From positions 1 to 9,750 of the forward strand of contig JANOQT010000142.1 of assembly GCA_031415015.1 (NCBI GenBank): a stretch of DNA of 9,750 nt. The letters are read 5' to 3'. The notes below the pieces were generated by a model, which was not told where the DNA came from, did no database searches, and was given only the letters and a program-made list of their open reading frames with translations. Both the position numbers and the translations under genes were made by a program. Shown here piece by piece: positions 6,622 to 9,750 of this stretch (its first letter is position 1; each line of letters begins with the position of its first letter). Source of the stretch: JAUYQR01 sp031415015. GTDB taxonomy: Bacteria; Pseudomonadota; Alphaproteobacteria; Rhodobacterales; Rhodobacteraceae.

Positions 6622-7350
6622 CTAGAAGCCCTCCAGCGTCTGGGTCAGGATCGGGGCAAGGCGGTCGGCCCAATGGGCTTGACCGGCCTCAGTGTCGATC
6701 AGATCGTTTCTGATCTCGATCAAGGTGTTCAGCCGGCCCTTTGCAAGGGCGTGCCGGTCGATTGCATCCCCGGGCAGGTGGCCCGCGTAAGGCTCATTGT
6801 CGCCAATGCACAGATCGGTTTCGGCGTGCAGGCGCGTTATCAACGGCTTGGACAACCGCTCATCCAGATGGCTGTACAGCACACCTACATGCCAGGGACG
6901 CGGGCGGCGGCCATTCAGTTGCGGGGTGAAGGAGTGGATGGCAAGAATGACGGTATCTGCCCGGCGTGCGGCCAGATCGGCATAAGCCGCGTGGTACGGG
7001 CGATAAAGGCGGTCAAGCCGTTCTTCAACCGCCGCCGCGTTGATGTGGCGGTTGGCCGGGATGATGGTGCCGTCGTACAGCTGCATCACCAGCGTTGGGT
7101 CATCTTCGCCACGATTGGGGTCGATCACCAGGCGGCTGAAATCGGACAGGATCGCCGGACTGTCCAGCCGCCGCGCCAGCGCGCAGGCAAGACCGGCGGC
7201 CCCTACATCCCAGGCGATGTGCCGCGCCATATCCTGCGGACCGATGCCGAGCGATCCATCCCCGACCCAATCCGGCACCCGGTTTGAGGCATGGTCACAG
7301 GTCACCAGCCAACGACCGGGCCGCGCCTTGCCTTCGATATGATAGGCCAC
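6622..7350 (-). CDS. N-formylglutamate amidohydrolase family protein
   Basis: This 242-residue cytoplasmic hydrolase of the N-formylglutamate deformylase family nominally hydrolyses N-formyl-L-glutamate to formate and glutamate, the last step of one histidine degradation route. Signatures are CDHASNRVP (18-26), H44-I-A-W-D48, S72-RLVIDPNR80 followed by GEDDPTLV, and an IHSFTP segment in the middle; the His and Asp residues are likely metal or catalytic ligands. It starts at GTG (7350-7348) behind AGGGG. No hut genes are present, and it pairs with a DUF1244 gene, so the real substrate may be another N-acyl amino acid. It is transcribed divergently from pyk. The large plus-strand frame opposite (6232-7287) is a shadow. 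Confidence 0.9.
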   Translation of the reverse strand: MAYHIEGKARPGRWLVTCDHASNRVPDWVGDGSLGIGPQDMARHIAWDVGAAGLACALARRLDSPAILSDFSRLVIDPNRGEDDPTLVMQLYDGTIIPANRHINAAAVEERLDRLYRPYHAAYADLAARRADTVILAIHSFTPQLNGRRPRPWHVGVLYSHLDERLSKPLITRLHAETDLCIGDNEPYAGHLPGDAIDRHALAKGRLNTLIEIRNDLIDTEAGQAHWADRLAPILTQTLEGF

Positions 7351-7609
7351 TGCTTACCCCTGCTTGCGATTGGAAACGGCTAATCGAACATCGCGCCGGG
7401 GTCCACACCTGCACGCCCTGATCGCCGTTTTGCGCAAAACCTGCAATTCCGTGCCGGAACGCCCGAAGGACTGCAGGGCCGTGCTGCATCTGCCAGATAA
7501 TCCAACCCAATCCACGCAAACACTATTCGCACCGTTGCCGAACGTGCCGCTTTGCGCCATAACGCCAGCGGCCCACACGAAATTTGAACGCGACGAAAAG
7601 GAACAAGGC
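7351..7609. promoter_or_regulatory. Divergent promoter region between the amidohydrolase gene and pyk
   Basis: This 259-bp intergenic region must hold promoters for both directions. A perfect 14-bp palindrome, GTTTTGCGCAAAAC (7427-7440), is a candidate operator. A possible pyk promoter is TTGCCG (7535-7540), a 17-bp spacer, and CATAAC (7558-7563), each matching 4 of 6 consensus bases; this is only suggestive. The pyk frame is open upstream through this region to 7364, but those residues do not resemble pyruvate kinase. Confidence 0.4.
7427..7440. promoter_or_regulatory. 14-bp perfect palindrome, candidate operator
   Basis: GTTTTGCGCAAAAC equals its own reverse complement. It lies 77 bp upstream of the amidohydrolase start and 170 bp upstream of the pyk start. 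The CGCAAAAC half-site style recalls LacI-type operators, but no regulator gene is in the window, so this is inference only. Confidence 0.4.
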
Positions 7610-9055
7610 ATGAGACGCCTTCGGAACGTAAAGATCGTGGCCACTTTGGGCCCCGCCTCCAGCGACTACAAGATGATCCGCGCCTTGTTCGAGGCCGGGG
7701 CCGATGTGTTCCGCCTGAACATGAGCCACGGGACGCACGCCGAGCAGGCCGCGCGCCACGCCATCATCCGTCAGGTCGAGGCTGATACCGGCAGGCCGAT
7801 TGCCATCTTGGCTGACCTGCAGGGACCAAAGCTGCGCGTGGGCGTATTCACCAACCCGTCGGAGGAGCTGGTCGAGGGTGCGAAGTTCCGCATGGACCTG
7901 TCGACCGCCCCCGGCGACGTCACCCGCGTAAACCTGCCCCACCCCGAGATTTTCGCGGCGCTGGAACCGGGCACGTCGCTGTTGATCAATGACGGCAAGA
8001 TCCGGCTGAGGGTGGATACCTGCGGCAAGGATTTCGCGAATTGCACGGTGACGGTGGGGGGGACAATCTCCAACCGCAAGGGCGTGAATGTGCCGGACGT
8101 GGTGCTGCCAGTGGCGGCGCTGTCGGACAAGGACCGGGACGATCTGGAATTTGCCTGCCAGATGGGTGTGGACTGGCTTGCCTTGTCCTTCGTTCAGCGG
8201 CCCGAGGATGTGATCGAGGCGCGGACACTCGCCAAGGGCCGCGCGGCGATCATGTCGAAGATCGAAAAGCCGGCAGCCGTAAAAGCCTACGACGCCATTC
8301 TGCAGGTGTCGGACGGCATCATGGTTGCGCGCGGTGACCTTGGCGTCGAATTGCCGGTCTATTCGGTGCCGCCGATCCAGAAGCGGCTGGTGCGTGGCGC
8401 ACGGGCGGCGGCCAAGCCGGTGATCGTGGCGACGCAGATGCTGGAATCGATGATCGAGTCTCCGGTGCCGACACGGGCCGAGGTGTCGGACGTGGCAACC
8501 GCGATCTATGAAGGCGCGGATGCCGTAATGCTGTCGGCAGAATCGGCGGCGGGAAAATACCCGATCGAGGCCGTCACCACGATGAACAACGTGGCGATGA
8601 GCGTCGAGAAAGACCCGACCTACCGGTCGGTGATCGAGGCGAGCCGGGTGGTGCGGCGCGAATCCATTGCCGACGGCATTGTTGCGGCCGCCCGCGAGAT
8701 CGCCGAAGCGACCAACATCAAGGCGATCTGCTGCTTCAGCCAGTCTGGCACGACCGCCAGCCTGGTGGCCCGTGAGCGCCCGCATGTGCCGATCCTGGCG
8801 CTGACGCCGCTGATGTCGACGGCACGGCGGATGGCGCTGACCTGGGGCGCACATTGCGTGATCACCGAACCGCAGGACCGGTTCAAGGGCGCGGTGCTGG
8901 CCGCAGTGCGCGCGGCCCGGGATGGCGGCTTTGCCACCGAGGAAGATCAGATCGTTGTAACCGCCGGTGTGCCGTTCAACGTCAAGGGCACCACGAACAT
9001 CCTGCGGGTGGCACCCTGCGATGAACGGTTGATTTCACGGGTCGACCCCGAATAG
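7610..9055 (+). CDS. pyk: Pyruvate kinase
   Basis: This enzyme converts phosphoenolpyruvate and ADP to pyruvate and ATP, the last step of glycolysis and the Entner-Doudoroff route, in the cytoplasm and normally as a tetramer. I start it at ATG 7610 (MRRLRNVKIVATLGPASSDY), preceded by AAAAGGA (7596-7602), giving 481 residues, the usual length. Motifs in order: F34-R35-L-N37-M-S39-H-G with phosphate and K+ ligands; ADLQGPKLRVG at 68-78 leading into the B domain; MSK217-I-E219-K with the catalytic Lys and Mg-binding Glu; ARG-D243-LGVE with the Mg-binding Asp; then ATQMLESM and SAESAAGKYP. The C-terminal domain is complete. All catalytic residues are present, so it should be active. The minus-strand frame across it (7523-8854) is a shadow. 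Confidence 0.98.
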   Translation: MRRLRNVKIVATLGPASSDYKMIRALFEAGADVFRLNMSHGTHAEQAARHAIIRQVEADTGRPIAILADLQGPKLRVGVFTNPSEELVEGAKFRMDLSTAPGDVTRVNLPHPEIFAALEPGTSLLINDGKIRLRVDTCGKDFANCTVTVGGTISNRKGVNVPDVVLPVAALSDKDRDDLEFACQMGVDWLALSFVQRPEDVIEARTLAKGRAAIMSKIEKPAAVKAYDAILQVSDGIMVARGDLGVELPVYSVPPIQKRLVRGARAAAKPVIVATQMLESMIESPVPTRAEVSDVATAIYEGADAVMLSAESAAGKYPIEAVTTMNNVAMSVEKDPTYRSVIEASRVVRRESIADGIVAAAREIAEATNIKAICCFSQSGTTASLVARERPHVPILALTPLMSTARRMALTWGAHCVITEPQDRFKGAVLAAVRAARDGGFATEEDQIVVTAGVPFNVKGTTNILRVAPCDERLISRVDPE

Positions 9056-9086
9056 TCTGCCTTTCAGGCCACAGACGGGAGGGACC

Positions 9087-9314
9087 ATGGATACCGATCT
9101 AGTGTTGACGCTTGGCTTGTTGCTGGGCGTTCTGTCGATCCCGTCACTGTTTTCTGCCTGGACCGAAAGTCGCGCGCCGCGGATTGGTGCGATCATGATC
9201 ATCGTGGCAATCGCGATGATCGTGGCCGCAGTCACGACGCGACCGGGTGGATACGCCTTCAACGAAGTGCCGGACGTGATCATGAATGTGGTGTCACGCT
9301 ACATCGTCAGGTGA
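9087..9314 (+). CDS. Small conserved two-helix membrane protein, function unknown
   Basis: This 75-residue protein is preceded by a strong GGGAGG (9076-9081) six bases before its ATG. It has two hydrophobic segments likely to span the membrane, at about residues 5-25 (LVLTLGLLLGVLSIPSLF) and 33-50 (IGAIMIIVAIAMIVAAV). A short charged turn (TESRAPR) separates them, and a polar tail with NEVPDVIMNVVSRYI follows. It begins 31 bp after the pyk stop and is probably co-transcribed with pyk. I do not recognise a named family; small proteins like this are often found beside pyk in Rhodobacterales, which is recollection only. The minus-strand frame opposite is a shadow. Confidence 0.82.
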   Translation: MDTDLVLTLGLLLGVLSIPSLFSAWTESRAPRIGAIMIIVAIAMIVAAVTTRPGGYAFNEVPDVIMNVVSRYIVR

Positions 9315-9442
9315 ACTGTCCGGCGTCCGGCCCAGAAGGGCCTTGCGCCGCGTCCAGCCCGCTTTTATAGGGAGGTCTCGATTATCCCGCACGGCCGGCC
9401 AAAGTGGCATGCCGAGTCGTGCCTGCAACCACGGAGATGGAA
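9315..9442 (+). promoter_or_regulatory. rpmI-rplT leader region
   Basis: These 128 non-coding bases before rpmI are the expected place for its promoter and for L20-dependent control. A short GC hairpin, GGCCC-AGAA-GGGCC (9329-9342), could end the pyk transcript, but no T-run follows. A weak promoter candidate is TTGCGC (9343-9348) with TTATAG (9365-9370), spacer 16. The palindrome GGCCGGCC lies at 9393-9400. Which elements act is not decided by the sequence alone. Confidence 0.35.
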
Positions 9443-9643
9443 ATGCCCAAGATGAAGACCAAGTCGGCGGCCAAGAAGCGCTTCAGCTTCACGGCCTCCG
9501 GTCGGGTGAAAGCCGGCGTTGCCGGCAAACGCCACGGCATGATCAAACGTACGACGAAATTCATTCGTGACGCGTCCGGCACTATGTTGCTCAGCCCGTC
9601 CGACGCGAAGATCGTCAAGAAATACATGCCCTACGACCGGTAA
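9443..9643 (+). CDS. rpmI: 50S ribosomal protein L35 (bL35)
   Basis: This 66-residue large-subunit ribosomal protein is highly basic and of standard length. It begins MPKMKTKSAAKKRFSFTASG and contains the family motifs RHGMIKRTTK and a C-terminal SDAKIVKKYMPY. The ATG at 9443 is chosen because GGAG (9433-9436) sits six bases upstream and the family starts with MPK; an upstream in-frame ATG at 9404 would add 13 atypical residues. It is followed after 12 bp by rplT, the usual operon partner. Confidence 0.97.
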   Translation: MPKMKTKSAAKKRFSFTASGRVKAGVAGKRHGMIKRTTKFIRDASGTMLLSPSDAKIVKKYMPYDR

Positions 9644-9655
9644 GGAGAACAACCG

Positions 9656-9750
9656 ATGTCCCGCGTTAAATCCGGCGTAGTTACGCACGCCCGCCACCGC
9701 AAGGTGATCAAGAAGGCGGCTGGCTATTACGCCGCCCGTTCCACGAACTT
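9656..9750 (+). CDS. rplT: 50S ribosomal protein L20 (bL20), 5' part
   Basis: Only the first 31 codons are in the window; the gene runs off the right end. It starts at ATG 9656 behind AAGGAG (9642-9647) and reads MSRVKSGVVTHARHRKVIKK, then AAGYYAARSTN, the conserved basic N-terminal arm of L20 that enters 23S rRNA during early assembly. In many bacteria L20 also represses its own operon by binding the rpmI leader. The full protein is expected to be near 120 residues. Confidence 0.97.
   Translation, partial: MSRVKSGVVTHARHRKVIKKAAGYYAARSTN

Noticed and set aside
6232..7287. 351-codon plus-strand open frame
   Set aside because: It is antisense to both the DUF1244 and amidohydrolase genes, which have clear motifs.
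7523..8854. 443-codon minus-strand open frame
   Set aside because: It is antisense to pyk; its Arg/His-rich product is the usual shadow of a GC-rich housekeeping gene.
9055..9076. Small bulged hairpin GTCT-GCCT…AGGC…AGAC after pyk
   Set aside because: The stem is short and bulged, has no T-run and runs directly into the next ribosome binding site, so it is not credible as a terminator.

Overview
The window looks like a chromosomal segment of a GC-rich alphaproteobacterium, most likely a Rhodobacterales/Paracoccaceae member. This is inferred from the gene order pyk - small membrane gene - rpmI - rplT, with a divergent N-formylglutamate amidohydrolase/DUF1244 pair, and from the style of the proteins. 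No rRNA, tRNA, CRISPR array or phage module is visible.

Left part (1 to about 5300) is a pile of insertion sequences. An IS1182-type element (about 8-2923, 12-bp perfect terminal inverted repeats) carries a complete IS256-family element (161-1536) in the opposite orientation. That insertion is flanked by a 9-bp direct repeat (AACATCTTT) and lies exactly inside the IS1182 transposase gene. Removing the IS256 element plus one repeat copy restores an uninterrupted 446-residue transposase frame. To the right lie three decayed remnants: IS66 tnpA/tnpB (about 3073-3542, +), the C-terminal half of a large serine recombinase (about 3640-4395, -), and an IS5-family transposase (about 4737-5290, -). 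All carry frameshifts or stops. Between the last two lies about 340 bp that I cannot assign, containing a perfect 12-bp hairpin.

Right part (about 5535-9750) is ordinary core genome. On the minus strand, an N-formylglutamate amidohydrolase-like gene and a DUF1244 gene abut with no gap, followed after 118 bp by a hemolysin III/PAQR-type membrane protein. On the plus strand are pyruvate kinase (pyk), a 75-residue two-helix membrane protein, rpmI (bL35) and the start of rplT (bL20), cut by the window end. The pyk/amidohydrolase pair diverges from a 259-bp intergenic region holding a perfect 14-bp palindrome.

I see no convincing new multi-gene system. The most informative features are the readable nested transposition history and a few unexplained inverted or tandem repeats. 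The long open frames antisense to the transposases, hemolysin III, amidohydrolase and pyk are best read as GC-driven shadows.
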